Assembly: GCF_002890895.1 (NCBI RefSeq)
Contig: NZ_POUL01000005.1
Span: 124,001-188,000 of the forward strand
Length of the DNA stretch: 64,000 nt
DNA from: Stutzerimonas stutzeri
GTDB taxonomy: Bacteria; Pseudomonadota; Gammaproteobacteria; Pseudomonadales; Pseudomonadaceae
Direction of reading: 5' to 3'
The notes under the pieces were generated by a model. It saw nothing but the letters and a program-made list of their open reading frames with translations, did not search any database and was not told where the DNA came from. The translations under genes and the position numbers were made by a program. This document shows positions 1 through 9,567 of the stretch, one piece after another. The first letter of the stretch is position 1. Every line of letters begins with the position of its first letter.

Positions 1-577
1 CCGCCGCGCTGTCAAGGCGTATGACCCCAGCTTTCAGCTCAGCCGCGAAGAGAAGGACGAGCTCTTGCAGTTGGCGTTGCTGGCACCGTCCGCGTTCAAC
101 CTGCAGCACGTGCGCTTCGTCGAGGTGAGTAACCCGGAATTGCGCGCGCAGATCCGCGAGGTGGGCTGGGATCAGGCGCAGATGACCGATGCCTCGATGC
201 TGGTGGTGGTCTGTGCTCAGGTCGACAGCTGGGAAAAGAACGTCCGCCGCGTCTGGGACGGTGCTCCGGCTGAAGTTCAGGACTACATGGCCGGCGCCAT
301 CGACAACTATTACCGCGGCAAGCCGCAGGTACAGCGTGACGAGGCCATGCGCAGCTGCGGCCTGATGGCGCAGACGCTGATGCTTGCTGCACGTGGCAAG
401 GGCCTGGATTCCTGCCCCATGGACGGCTTCGATTTCGATGCGGTGTCCAAGCTGATCAACCTGCCGGATAACCACGTCATCGCCATGATGGTCGCGGTCG
501 GTAAGCGCACGGTCGACCCCAAGCCCCGCGTGGGCAAGCTGCCGTTCGACGAAGTGATCATCCGCGACCGCTTCTGA
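1..577 (+). CDS. Nitroreductase family protein (5' end outside window)
   Basis: The reading frame is open from base 2, so the true start lies upstream of the window. The visible part reads RRAVKAYDPSF near its beginning, the usual opening of FMN-dependent nitroreductases (an Arg-rich FMN-phosphate-binding start), followed by LLAPSAFNLQHVRFVEV, the family's APSAFNLQ-type segment. The end resembles the family's VAVGKR segment and closing region. Such enzymes reduce nitro-aromatics, quinones or similar acceptors with NAD(P)H; the substrate here is unknown. About 191 residues are visible, close to the normal full length of roughly 195-200, so only a few residues are missing. A strong hairpin terminator follows at 618-650, so this is probably the last gene of its transcript. 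Confidence 0.85.
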   Translation, partial: RRAVKAYDPSFQLSREEKDELLQLALLAPSAFNLQHVRFVEVSNPELRAQIREVGWDQAQMTDASMLVVVCAQVDSWEKNVRRVWDGAPAEVQDYMAGAIDNYYRGKPQVQRDEAMRSCGLMAQTLMLAARGKGLDSCPMDGFDFDAVSKLINLPDNHVIAMMVAVGKRTVDPKPRVGKLPFDEVIIRDRF

Positions 578-617
578 ATCATCCGAGCGAGCGCGCGAAG
601 CGTTCTCTGTCTCTGCG

Positions 618-650
618 CCGCCGCGGCACTTTCCGCGGCGGTGTGTTTTT
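618..650 (+). terminator. Rho-independent terminator after nitroreductase
   Basis: A perfect 9-bp stem (618-626 with 633-641) has a 6-base loop and is followed by a T-rich run (TGTGTTTTT) to 650. It lies 40 bases after the nitroreductase stop and separates it from the helicase gene. Confidence 0.8.
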
Positions 651-828
651 GCCTGTTGCTGACGACGCTAGCCCGCTGCGTTTGCAGTCTCAAAGCGCGA
701 GCATCGCGGCTTGCCCAAACGCGATGCCTGTTTACGTTTGCAGCGCTGTCCGCGCGTGCCGGTCGCTTTGCTGTACCGTCTCCCTCCTTTTGTTACCCTT
801 CGGCCTCCCGTCCAAGGCGTGACCCCGC

Positions 829-2754
829 ATGATCGAGCAGACCCTCAAGCAGACATTCGGCTACGACGGCTTTCGTCCCGGCCAGGAACAGGCCATCCGC
901 GCGGTGGTGGCCGGTCGTTCGGCGGCGGCGATCTTCCCCACTGGTTCGGGCAAATCGCTGTGCTACCAGCTGCCGGCATTGCTGCTGCCACATCTGACTT
1001 TGGTCGTCTCGCCGTTGCTGGCCTTGATGCAGGATCAACTGGCTTTTCTGCAGCGCCACGGCATCGCTGCCGGTAGCATCGATTCCGCGCAGAGCCGCGA
1101 GCAGGCCAGCGAGACCATGGCGAGGGCCAAGTCCGGCGAGCTGAAGATCCTGATGATTTCGGTGGAGCGGCTGAAGAACGAGCGCTTTCGCAATTTCATC
1201 AGCCAGGTGCCGATCTCCTTGCTGGTGGTCGATGAGGCGCACTGCATCTCCGAGTGGGGGCATAACTTCCGCCCGGATTACCTCAAGCTTCCCGACTACC
1301 AGCGGCAGTTCAATATCCCCCAGGTGCTGCTGTTGACCGCGACGGCGACGCCGCCGGTGATCGCCGATATGCAGGCCAAATTCTTGATTGCCGCGGACGA
1401 CGTGGTCACCACCGGTTTCTACCGGCCCAATCTCAATCTGCTGGTGGAGCCGGTCAGCGGCTTCAACAAGCAGCGGCGGCTGGTGGAGTGGCTGGCGGAC
1501 AAGGGCGGTCAGCCGACCATTGTCTACGTCACCCAGCAGAAGACGGCCGAGCAGGTCGCCGAGCATCTGGCGCAGCGCGGCTTTCCGGCCAGCGCCTACC
1601 ACGCCGGCATGGCCCATGAAGCGCGCGAAGCGATCCAGCGCCGCTTCATGCACGGCGAGCTGAACTGCATCGTCGCCACCATCGCTTTCGGCATGGGTAT
1701 CGACAAGGCCGATATCCGCAACGTGGTGCACTACGACCTGCCCAAGTCGGTGGAGAATTACAGCCAGGAGATCGGCCGTGCCGGACGCGACGGCCAGCCG
1801 TCCGATTGCCTGGTACTGGCCAACCGCGACAGCCTCAGCGTGCTGCAGAACTTCGTCTACGGCGACACGCCGGAACGCGAAGGCATCCGCTGCGTGCTCG
1901 ATGAGTTGCTGCAAGCCGGCGCCGGCGGGCAGTGGGAGCTGATGCTCAACCAGCTGTCGGACCAGAGCAACATCCGCCAGTTGCCATTGAAAACTCTGCT
2001 GGTGCAACTGGAGTTGCGCGGCATCATTGCGCCACGTTTCGCCTATTTCGCTGAGTACCGCTTCAAATACCTGCTCGAGCCCGAGGCGCTGGTGGCGAAG
2101 TTCGACGGCGAGCGGCGGCAGTTCGTCGAGGCCATCGTGCACAGCTCAGCACGGGCGCGAACCTGGTGCACCCTGGATTTCGACGCGCTCTACGGGCAGC
2201 ACGGCGCCGACCGCGCGCGAGTGGTCAAGGCGCTGGAGTACTTCCAGGAAAAGGGCTGGATCGAGCTGGAGAGCAAGCAGATGACCGAGGTCTATGCGCT
2301 GCTCGATCCGCGTTTCGATGCCGACGCCCTGAGTGGCGAGCTGCATGCCTATTTCAAGGGGCATGAAGCCAGCGAAATCACCCGCATCGACAACATGCTG
2401 GCGCTGTTCGAGTCCGCCGAGTGCCTGAGTCAGCGGCTGGCCGCCTATTTCGGTGATCGCCAGGCACCGCAGCGCTGCGGGCATTGCTCGGTCTGTCGCG
2501 GACAGGCCGCGCAACTGCCGGAACCGCCAGCCCTGGCGCCTCTGGCGCAGATGGATCTGAGCGCGCGTTGCGCCGATGTCATTCAGCGCTACCGGCAACT
2601 CAAGGGCGATGCGCCGGGCGCCGAGTGCCTGACGCGCTTTCTCTGCGGCATCAGCGTGCCGGTATTTACCAAGCTCAAAGCGCGCCAGATCCCCGGTTTC
2701 GCCTCGCTGGAGGCCTATCCCTACGCCGAGGTTCGCGCGCGCCTGACGCGCTAG
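829..2754 (+). CDS. RecQ-family ATP-dependent DNA helicase
   Basis: This 641-residue superfamily 2 helicase should unwind DNA 3'->5' during recombination and repair. Visible motifs in order are a Walker A segment TGSGKSLCYQLPA near residue 38, the DEAH box in VVDEAHCISEWGHNFRPDY near residue 134, TATATP (motif III), and QEIGRAGRDGQPSDC (motif VI) near residue 310. A C-terminal zinc-type cluster CGHCSVC lies near residue 550. No clear HRDC domain is seen after it, and at 641 residues the protein is shorter than the canonical RecQ of pseudomonads (about 710 from memory). It may therefore be the second, shorter RecQ paralogue rather than RecQ itself. The gene stands alone and converges with the FIST chemoreceptor, 17 bases away. 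Confidence 0.9.
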   Translation: MIEQTLKQTFGYDGFRPGQEQAIRAVVAGRSAAAIFPTGSGKSLCYQLPALLLPHLTLVVSPLLALMQDQLAFLQRHGIAAGSIDSAQSREQASETMARAKSGELKILMISVERLKNERFRNFISQVPISLLVVDEAHCISEWGHNFRPDYLKLPDYQRQFNIPQVLLLTATATPPVIADMQAKFLIAADDVVTTGFYRPNLNLLVEPVSGFNKQRRLVEWLADKGGQPTIVYVTQQKTAEQVAEHLAQRGFPASAYHAGMAHEAREAIQRRFMHGELNCIVATIAFGMGIDKADIRNVVHYDLPKSVENYSQEIGRAGRDGQPSDCLVLANRDSLSVLQNFVYGDTPEREGIRCVLDELLQAGAGGQWELMLNQLSDQSNIRQLPLKTLLVQLELRGIIAPRFAYFAEYRFKYLLEPEALVAKFDGERRQFVEAIVHSSARARTWCTLDFDALYGQHGADRARVVKALEYFQEKGWIELESKQMTEVYALLDPRFDADALSGELHAYFKGHEASEITRIDNMLALFESAECLSQRLAAYFGDRQAPQRCGHCSVCRGQAAQLPEPPALAPLAQMDLSARCADVIQRYRQLKGDAPGAECLTRFLCGISVPVFTKLKARQIPGFASLEAYPYAEVRARLTR

Positions 2755-2771
2755 ATCAGTGGCGGAGAACT

Positions 2772-4793
2772 TCAGCGCGCGGTCAGACCGATCAGCCGGT
2801 CGGCGACACCTTTGGTTTGCCTCGACGTACCGGCGGTGAGGTTGCTCGAGTTTTCCAGCGCATCCAGCAAGCCGGTCAGCGAGCCGACACCGGCCGACTG
2901 GGTCTCGATGTGCTGCGCCACCGCACGAATCTCGCTGGCCAGGCGGTCGATGTCGGTGCCGATCTCCTCGGCGTTCTTGCCGGTGATCTCGGCCAGCTTG
3001 CGCACCTCGTCGGCCACCACTGCGAAACCGCGACCTTGCTCCCCGGCGCGTGCGGCCTCGATGGCAGCGTTCAGGGCCAACAGATTGGTCTGCCCGGCAA
3101 TCTGCTGAATGGTCTGCACCACCGACTGAATGCGCTGGCTCGACTGCGCCAGATCGCGGGCGCTGCTGACCACCTCATCTGCTTGATGGACCATTTGCTT
3201 GACCGAGCTGCCGGCCTGTTCGATGACGGTGCCTTGCTGGTTGATGTTCAGCGTCAGGTCATCCATCGAGCCGTGCAGTTCGGTGGCGCACTGGCTCAGT
3301 TGCTCGGACATCGAGCGGCGCTCCTCATCGGCTTGCGAGAGCACCTGGCCAAGGTCGGCCAGGCCGCGGAACACCGGGCGGATGTGCTCGTCGAGGCCGT
3401 TGACGTCCACCGCGCTGCTGTAGTCCTGGCGCTTGAACTGTTCGATCTGCTTGACCACCACCTGGCTGAGGCCGGTCAGCTTCTTTATCTGCCGGCGCAG
3501 GAAGAACGCCTTGAACTCGCCGTGGTAGGCGATGAAGTTGTCGGTGTACTCGTCGTGGAACTCATCCTTGCCGTTGGTGCGGAAGAAGAACACCGCGGTC
3601 AGTGTCTGGTTGAGGTTGAGGCCGAGAATCTCACCAAAGGTCGAGTAACCGGCCACTGGAACGTCATCGAACACCGGGTCCATGCCACCCAGAGCCTGCT
3701 CGTTGTTCAGACGACGCAGGATGCAGTCGTTGAGGATGCCCACCAGCGGCTTGCCGGGCTTGTTCTGCATGAATTTCTGGTAGTCGCGGCGGGTGGTTTC
3801 GGCCAGCGGGGTGCGCTTGACCATGATCAGCTCCTCACCGGGCGCAACGTCGCAGAACAGGTGCACGCGCTCGTTGGCGAAGTCGATCTGCGAGATCGAG
3901 CGGACGAAAACCTCTTCGCCTACACGGATGGCGAAGGAGTAGTCGGAGAGCCGCTGCTCCAGCTCTTTTGGCGCGCATTTGAGCGCCTCGCACAGTGCCT
4001 GGACCATGCTGCGGATGTTGCCGCGGGAATCGATCACCTGGCTGATGTAGCGCTCTTCCAGCGAGGCACTGAGCACGCTCAGGCTGAGCGACGTGGGCTC
4101 GAAGTTCTGGCTCTTGAACACCCCGAAACGCACATCCCGCGCACACTTGAGAAAGACGATCAGCGCGTGGTTCTGGTAGCTGCGCTTGCCGTCATGCAGC
4201 TGGGTCTTCTGAAAATCCAGCTTGCCACCGGCCGAGCCGCCGACGAACAGGCAGGGAAAGCGCCCGGACTCGTACAGCGCCTCCATGAAGAAGGATTCCG
4301 AAGCGGAGAGCCCGTCGAAGAAGATGTTGGCGAGGGTGTCGCGGTAGTCGATCTTCATCGACACCTGCACTCGCTTGATCGAGGCCGTCAGTTTGGCGAT
4401 CCGCTGCGCCATGCTCATGCGGTTGCCCTGGCCGCGGATGTCTTCGCTTTCCAGGGGGACCTGAACGATCTCGGCGGCGGCGATGACGCTGGCGTCGAAC
4501 AGCTGCAGCACCACCCGATCCCATTGCGCGCCGGTGGCACAGTAGAGCCGCTGGCCCTCGCTGGAGAGTTCGCCCGCCGTGGTGCACAGGCTGATCGTTG
4601 CCTGCGGAAAACGCTGCGACACCTGTCTTGCCACGTCATCCAGATTCACATGCGGCGAGACGAAGCCGGCAATGTAGGTCGGGTCGAAGCGCAAGGCGGC
4701 GAGCTGCTGGGCCAGCTGCTGGGCCGAGCAGAGCAGACTTGCCGTGCCGCTGGATTGCGTGTGGCCTGGCTTGAATCGGGAAAGCGAAATCAT
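2772..4793 (-). CDS. Soluble chemoreceptor with FIST N/C sensory domains
   Basis: This methyl-accepting chemotaxis protein has 673 residues from the ATG at 4793; a GTG at 4847 would add 18 residues but has no ribosome site. The N-terminal 380 or so residues look like paired FIST_N and FIST_C sensory domains (for example [36 protein letters not shown]). The C-terminal part is a coiled-coil signalling domain with the conserved hairpin tip [20 protein letters not shown] near residues 585-615. There is no transmembrane segment or signal peptide, so it should sit in the cytoplasm. FIST domains are proposed to bind small metabolites such as amino acids; the ligand is unknown. A membrane chemoreceptor is divergently encoded next door. 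Confidence 0.9.
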   Translation of the reverse strand: MISLSRFKPGHTQSSGTASLLCSAQQLAQQLAALRFDPTYIAGFVSPHVNLDDVARQVSQRFPQATISLCTTAGELSSEGQRLYCATGAQWDRVVLQLFDASVIAAAEIVQVPLESEDIRGQGNRMSMAQRIAKLTASIKRVQVSMKIDYRDTLANIFFDGLSASESFFMEALYESGRFPCLFVGGSAGGKLDFQKTQLHDGKRSYQNHALIVFLKCARDVRFGVFKSQNFEPTSLSLSVLSASLEERYISQVIDSRGNIRSMVQALCEALKCAPKELEQRLSDYSFAIRVGEEVFVRSISQIDFANERVHLFCDVAPGEELIMVKRTPLAETTRRDYQKFMQNKPGKPLVGILNDCILRRLNNEQALGGMDPVFDDVPVAGYSTFGEILGLNLNQTLTAVFFFRTNGKDEFHDEYTDNFIAYHGEFKAFFLRRQIKKLTGLSQVVVKQIEQFKRQDYSSAVDVNGLDEHIRPVFRGLADLGQVLSQADEERRSMSEQLSQCATELHGSMDDLTLNINQQGTVIEQAGSSVKQMVHQADEVVSSARDLAQSSQRIQSVVQTIQQIAGQTNLLALNAAIEAARAGEQGRGFAVVADEVRKLAEITGKNAEEIGTDIDRLASEIRAVAQHIETQSAGVGSLTGLLDALENSSNLTAGTSRQTKGVADRLIGLTAR

Positions 4794-4868
4794 GGGCTTT
4801 ACTCGCGCTTTTAGAAAAGGAAGCGGGACACTCGGCCGCTCCCGCACTGATCAGCCATCGATCAGAAG

Positions 4869-4964
4869 CTAGTTGTTGTTATCGCCACCGTGGCCGTGAG
4901 GCGCATGCCGCTCGGTGGTGCCGTCCTCAGTGACGTTATCGGCCGCTGGATAAAAGATCGCCAT
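4869..4964 (-). CDS. Candidate 31-residue small protein, His/Asn/Gly-rich tail
   Basis: A short frame in the gap between the two chemoreceptors starts MAIFYPAADNVTEDGTTERH and ends in a His-Gly-rich and triple-Asn tail. The protein-like composition and third-position GC preference suggest it could be real, but the ribosome site is weak, it overlaps another open frame on the same strand, and no family is recognised. It may equally be chance or a gene remnant. Confidence 0.25.
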   Translation of the reverse strand: MAIFYPAADNVTEDGTTERHAPHGHGGDNNN

Positions 4965-5120
4965 GCCACCATGGTCTTCATCCGGAAGTACTGAGGGAGG
5001 GGCGACTCGAGTTGACGTGGCTCAACGGAAGTCGACTGCGGCTGTGCAATTGTCGACGAGCGACCTGTTGCCGCAGTGGTTGTGGCCGATAGCAAGGAAA
5101 GCCTCACTAGGAGCGACGCC

Positions 5121-6755
5121 ATGTCTCGCTTGTTCACCGATCTCGGATTCCGCTGGAAAATTACCCTGCCCATTGCGGCACTGGCGCTGCTGCTGGTGCT
5201 GATGGGGGTCGTCGGCATGCGTGGCGTCAACCATGTGGCCGATTCGAGCCAGCAGCTGGCGACACGGCACCTGCCCGCCATCGGGCTGCTGCTCAATGCC
5301 GACCGTGACCTGTATCAGGCCTTTGTCGCCGAGCGCAGCCTGCTCGACAGCGATGCGGGCGACCACGTCCAGGCGCTCAGGGCCAGCCATGCGGAAAACC
5401 TCAAGCAGGCCTACGACCGCGTGCAGCAGTACGCCGCCATGCAGCCAAGTTCGGAAGCGCTGGCGTTGGTCGAGCAGTTCAACCGTGGCTTTCAGCAATG
5501 GTCTGGGGTCTCGCAGCGGGTGATCGAGCAGATCGACCTCGATCCGCTGGCCGCCAGTGCACTGAGCTTTGGCGAAAGCGAGTCGAGCTTCGATGCCATG
5601 CGTGATGCCATCGACAAGCTGGGCGATCTTGAAGCGGCGGCGGCTAACAGCGAAGGCGAGGCCGCCATCGCTGAAGGCGCGGCGACAGCAGAACAGCAGA
5701 TCACCGTGTTGGCTGTTGGTCTGCTCGGCTGCGTGTTGCTGGTGGTGGGTCTGCCTCTGGTGGTGCTGCGGCCGATGCAGCGTTTGCTTGAGCGTGTGCA
5801 GCAGATTGCCGAGGGCGACGGCGACCTGCGCGCCCGGCTGGATGTGCGGTCGGCCGACGAGCTGGGCCAACTCGGCAATGCCTTCAACCGTTTTCTCGAC
5901 AAGCTGCAACCGCTGATCGCCGAAGTCGGTCGGGTTACCGGAGAAGTCGATGCAGCGGCGCGTGATATGGCCAGGATGGCGGCGACGAACGATCAACTGA
6001 TCAGCAGCGAACATGCGGCCGTGGACCAGGTCAGCACGGCGGCGACGGAAATGAGCGCTGCGGTGCATGAAGTTGCGCTGAACGCACAGAACGCTTCTGA
6101 TGCGGCGCGGAATGCGCAACAGCAATCAAGCCAGGGCGCAGCGGTAGTCACCAGCACCGTCCAGTCAATCCGCCAGCTGGCGCAGGAGGTGGAGAGTACC
6201 TCGCAGACCATCGAGGTCTTGGCTGAAGAGACCGCCAGCATTGGTGCGGTACTCGAAGTGATTCGCGGCATCGCTGAACAGACCAACCTGCTTGCGCTCA
6301 ACGCCGCCATCGAGGCCGCCCGCGCTGGGGAGCAGGGTCGCGGTTTCGCCGTGGTGGCGGATGAGGTGCGGGCGCTGGCAGGCCGTACTCAGGATTCGAC
6401 CAAGGACATCCAGCTACGCATCGAGCGGTTGCAGAGCGGGGTTGCCAAGGCCGTGCAGGCCATGCACGCCGGCAGTGGCAAGGCGCGCGACAGTGTGGAA
6501 CGTGCTGCCGGCGTCGATCAGGTGTTGGCCGACACGGCGGAGTCGGTACAGCGCATCAATGACATGGCGGCGCAGATTGCCACGGCTTGCGAGGAGCAGA
6601 GCAGCGTGACCGAGGAGATTGCGCGTAACATCAGCGATATACGCGACCTGTCCGATGATGCGGCTGCCAATTCTACGAAGAGCATGCAGGCCAGTCAGCA
6701 ATTGTCCGGGCTGTCGCAGACTCTGGCGAGCCTGGTGGGGCGCTTCCAGGTCTGA
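5121..6755 (+). CDS. Membrane methyl-accepting chemotaxis protein
   Basis: A transmembrane chemoreceptor of 544 residues. The ATG at 5121 is preceded by AGGAG at a good distance; an upstream in-frame start at 5076 has no such signal. Layout: first membrane helix around residues 12-33 ([17 protein letters not shown]), a periplasmic four-helix-bundle-type ligand region to about 190, a second helix around 194-216, a HAMP domain with [11 protein letters not shown], then the signalling coiled coil with [20 protein letters not shown] near residues 380-400. The ligand cannot be told from sequence. It would feed CheA/CheW, which are not in the window. It is divergent from the soluble FIST receptor, so the two may be co-controlled. 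Confidence 0.93.
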   Translation: MSRLFTDLGFRWKITLPIAALALLLVLMGVVGMRGVNHVADSSQQLATRHLPAIGLLLNADRDLYQAFVAERSLLDSDAGDHVQALRASHAENLKQAYDRVQQYAAMQPSSEALALVEQFNRGFQQWSGVSQRVIEQIDLDPLAASALSFGESESSFDAMRDAIDKLGDLEAAAANSEGEAAIAEGAATAEQQITVLAVGLLGCVLLVVGLPLVVLRPMQRLLERVQQIAEGDGDLRARLDVRSADELGQLGNAFNRFLDKLQPLIAEVGRVTGEVDAAARDMARMAATNDQLISSEHAAVDQVSTAATEMSAAVHEVALNAQNASDAARNAQQQSSQGAAVVTSTVQSIRQLAQEVESTSQTIEVLAEETASIGAVLEVIRGIAEQTNLLALNAAIEAARAGEQGRGFAVVADEVRALAGRTQDSTKDIQLRIERLQSGVAKAVQAMHAGSGKARDSVERAAGVDQVLADTAESVQRINDMAAQIATACEEQSSVTEEIARNISDIRDLSDDAAANSTKSMQASQQLSGLSQTLASLVGRFQV

Positions 6756-6784
6756 ACTGGCGCCCGCGCTTGCACGGCGTCCGG

Positions 6785-6979
6785 CTAACCGGGGACGCGT
6801 ACGCCCCACAGCAGTTTGCCGAGCCCGGTGTCGTCCGGTAACAACAACAGGCTGAGCATAAACACCAGCAGCAGCCCGAGCGCATAGGCCAGGCTGATCA
6901 GGCGCTGCCGCTGGCGGCGTCGTCTCACGGGTGCTGCGCTGGTCGGTTGTGCGCTGGAACGTGAAGGGGATGGGTGCAT
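6785..6979 (-). CDS. Small single-pass membrane protein (64 aa)
   Basis: A 64-residue protein begins MHPSPSRSSAQPTSAAP, followed by a basic stretch RRRRQRQR and one hydrophobic helix (LAYALGLLLVFMLSLLLL) around residues 27-45. The ATG at 6979 has GAGAGG five bases upstream, which favours this start over the longer frame reaching 7081. The basic flank before the helix predicts the N-terminus inside. No family or function is recognised. It converges with the chemoreceptor, 29 bases away. Confidence 0.6.
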   Translation of the reverse strand: MHPSPSRSSAQPTSAAPVRRRRQRQRLISLAYALGLLLVFMLSLLLLPDDTGLGKLLWGVRVPG

Positions 6980-7252
6980 CGTCCTCTCGATGGATAGCAA
7001 GCCATGGCTCATTTGGTCGCGCGGAGCCGACCTGTACCGTTCTGGCGGCGAAGTAAACCCGAAATGAAAGCATAATGCCACTATCGTGAAGACTGTCCCG
7101 ATGGGCTGTCATTCGGGGTGGCTGCCATCCCCCAGCGTCTGCCATCGCAGCGCTGTCACAATCGGAAAAGCTCTAGCGTGGATATCAACCGGCGCTCCTG
7201 GCTGTGTCGACCATACTCAAAGGTCGCCGCCGCCCGACCTGGAGATCCGCTC

Positions 7253-8170
7253 ATGCAGACTCGCCGCCTGCTGCTCAGTCGTTCCGTCCTGTTAGCTACT
7301 GTCGCCGCCCTCGGGCCGCTGCTGCCATTGCTGGCAAGAGGGGCCGAACCGTTACGCCAGCGCGCGATTCCCGCGACCGGCGAGATGCTTCCGGTGATCG
7401 GGCTGGGAACCTCGCGGACACATGACGTTCAGCTCGACGATGACGAGATGCGAACCCTGCTCGAGGTGCTGCGGGTGCTCGTCGAGGGTGGCGCACGGGT
7501 GATCGATACCGCGCCGAGCTACGGCAATGCTGACCGGGTGGTGGGTGAGCTGGTCCAGCGCGGCGATGTACGTAGGCAGGTGTTTCTGGCCAGTAAGGTT
7601 TCCGCCACCGGCCGCGAGCGTGGTGTGGCGCAGATCGAAAAGAGCTTCGAGGCGCTGCAGACCGGAGTGATCGACCTGATCCAGGTGCACAACCTGCAGG
7701 ACACGCGCACCCAGCTCCAGTTGCTCCGCACTCTCAAGGAGCAGGGCCGTATTCGCTACATAGGCGTGACTCACTATGTCGAATCCGCCCATGACCGGCT
7801 CCTAGAGGTGCTCAAGCAGGAGCCTGTCGATTTCGTTCAGTTCAACTATTCGGTTAGCGAGCGCAATGCTGAAAGGCGGTTGCTGCCGTATTGCGCCGAG
7901 CACGGCATTGCCACGCTGATCAACCGGCCCTTTACCCGTGGCAACCTGCTCTCGCGGGTCAAGGGCAAGCCGTTGCCGGGCTGGGCGGCAGACATCGATG
8001 CCGGCTCCTGGGCGCAGTTGCTGCTCAAGTTTATTCTCGCCGAGCCCGCGGTGACCACGGTGATACCTGCCACATCCAATCCGCGCTACATGGCTGACAA
8101 CCTCATGGCCGGCCAGGGCCGGTTGCCGGACGCGCGCCAGCGGGAAATGATTGTCGAAGCCTTCCGATGA
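7253..8170 (+). CDS. Aldo/keto reductase with Tat-like signal peptide
   Basis: A 305-residue (beta/alpha)8 oxidoreductase. The start at 7253 has GGAG eight bases upstream and gives an N-terminus TRRLLLSRSVLLATVAALG, a twin-arginine-type export signal, so the enzyme may be exported folded. The mature part shows PVIGLGTSRTHD, the catalytic Asp/Tyr segment DTAPSYGNADRVVGEL, the catalytic Lys in VFLASKVS and the family's DLIQVHNLQD segment. Exported aldo/keto reductases of this kind exist but their substrates are mostly unknown. It is followed after 31 bases by the transporter gene and may be co-transcribed with it. Confidence 0.85.
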   Translation: MQTRRLLLSRSVLLATVAALGPLLPLLARGAEPLRQRAIPATGEMLPVIGLGTSRTHDVQLDDDEMRTLLEVLRVLVEGGARVIDTAPSYGNADRVVGELVQRGDVRRQVFLASKVSATGRERGVAQIEKSFEALQTGVIDLIQVHNLQDTRTQLQLLRTLKEQGRIRYIGVTHYVESAHDRLLEVLKQEPVDFVQFNYSVSERNAERRLLPYCAEHGIATLINRPFTRGNLLSRVKGKPLPGWAADIDAGSWAQLLLKFILAEPAVTTVIPATSNPRYMADNLMAGQGRLPDARQREMIVEAFR

Positions 8171-8201
8171 CCGTGGCTGAGGGACTCCGGGCTGGGGCTG
8201 G

Positions 8202-9500
8202 ATGATCATGCCGTTTGCCGCGCGTGCCGCCGCGCTGATCAATGCCCGCCCGGGCGAGCTGCGCGCGGCGCTGTCAGGGTTCGCGCTGTTCTTCTGCCTG
8301 TTCACCGGCTATTTCATGCTGCGGCCGATCCGCGAGTCGATGGGTATTCAGGGCGGCGTCGAGAACCTGCAGTGGCTGTTCACCGCGACCTTCGTCGCCA
8401 TGCTGGTAGCGGTGCCGCTGTTCGCCTGGCTCAACTCGCGCGTGGCGCGCATCCATTACATCGACTGGGTGTACGGCTTCTTCTGCCTCAACCTGCTGCT
8501 GTTTGCCGGGCTGTTCTTTCTTCTGCGCGAGAGCATCTGGCTGGCGCGGGTGTTCTACGTGTGGATCTCGGTCTACAACCTGTTCGTGGTCTCGGTTGCC
8601 TGGAGCCTGATGGCCGATGTGTTCGACGCACCCCAGGCGCGTCGGCTGTTCGCCTTCATTGCGGCCGGTGCCAGCGTCGGAGGGCTGATGGGGCCGGCCC
8701 TGAGCACGTTGCTCGTCGGCGTGCTCGGGCAGTTCGGCCTGATGCTGCTGGCGGCTCTGCTACTGGCGGTAGCGGTGGCGATCAAGCACTACCTGATGGC
8801 ATGGCGCGAAGTGCTGGGTGCCGGCCGCCCCGGTGCCGAACACGCCGAAAGCCCGCGGCGACCGGTGATGGGTAATCCGTTCAGCGGGCTGACCCGGGTG
8901 CTGGGCTCGCGCAATCTGCTGGGCATCGCTGCCTTCGTGCTGCTGCTGACCACCGCCAGCACCTTTCTCTATTTCGAACAGGCGCGGTTGGTGGCCGAGC
9001 TGTTTCCGGAGCGTACAGAGCAGGTGCGAGTCTTCGGTGCCATCGACTTCGTCGTGCAGGCTGGCGCACTGCTCTCGCAGCTGTTCATCACCGGGCGTAT
9101 CGCGCAGCGACTCGGGGTGCGGGTGCTGCTCAGCGCAGTGCCTGCGCTGGTCTGTCTGGGGTTCATCGGCTTGGCGCTGGCACCGAGCTTTGCCGTGCTG
9201 GCGGCGGTTATGATCGTGCGCCGCATCGGTGAATATGCGTTTGTTCGCCCAGGCCGAGAGATGCTGTTCGCGCCGCTGGATGCCGAGAGCAAATACAAGG
9301 CGAAGAACTTCATCGATACCGTGATCTATCGCGGTGGTGATGCCCTCAGCGGCTGGGGCAAGGCTCTGCTCGACAGCCTTGGCCAGGGTGTCTGGCTGGT
9401 CGCTCTGGTTGGCGCGGCAAGCGCGGCGGTCTGGGGTGGGGTGGGCTGGCGGCTCGGCGTGCGAGCCGACCAGGTCAGCAGGCAACGCGGGCGAGAATAG
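8202..9500 (+). CDS. NTP/NDP-exchange or MFS-type membrane transporter
   Basis: A polytopic membrane protein of 432 residues with about 12 hydrophobic helices. The opening (GFALFFCLFTGYFMLRPIRE) matches bacterial proteins annotated as NTP/NDP exchange transporter or MFS transporter, a family related to ADP/ATP translocases of obligate intracellular bacteria but also common in free-living proteobacteria, where the substrate is uncertain. Other visible landmarks are RPGREMLFAPLDAESKYKAKNF and IDTVIYRGGDALSGW, typical of the family. Two starts (8202 and 8208) are possible; the first has a GGGG tract upstream. It follows the reductase gene closely. Confidence 0.75.
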   Translation: MIMPFAARAAALINARPGELRAALSGFALFFCLFTGYFMLRPIRESMGIQGGVENLQWLFTATFVAMLVAVPLFAWLNSRVARIHYIDWVYGFFCLNLLLFAGLFFLLRESIWLARVFYVWISVYNLFVVSVAWSLMADVFDAPQARRLFAFIAAGASVGGLMGPALSTLLVGVLGQFGLMLLAALLLAVAVAIKHYLMAWREVLGAGRPGAEHAESPRRPVMGNPFSGLTRVLGSRNLLGIAAFVLLLTTASTFLYFEQARLVAELFPERTEQVRVFGAIDFVVQAGALLSQLFITGRIAQRLGVRVLLSAVPALVCLGFIGLALAPSFAVLAAVMIVRRIGEYAFVRPGREMLFAPLDAESKYKAKNFIDTVIYRGGDALSGWGKALLDSLGQGVWLVALVGAASAAVWGGVGWRLGVRADQVSRQRGRE

Positions 9501-9567
9501 GTAAGGCACGCGGAACTGATTGAATACTGGCAAAATGCCCGCAATTTTCTCCAGACAGGATGTCCCG

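Noticed and set aside
793-2142. Long minus-strand frame opposite the RecQ-family gene
   Set aside because: His/Gln/Leu-rich shadow translation without motifs; the plus-strand helicase accounts for the region.
2484-4814. Very long open frame on the plus strand (776 codons) opposite the FIST chemoreceptor
   Set aside because: It mirrors the codon structure of the real gene on the other strand, shows no family features and overlaps the helicase end as well.
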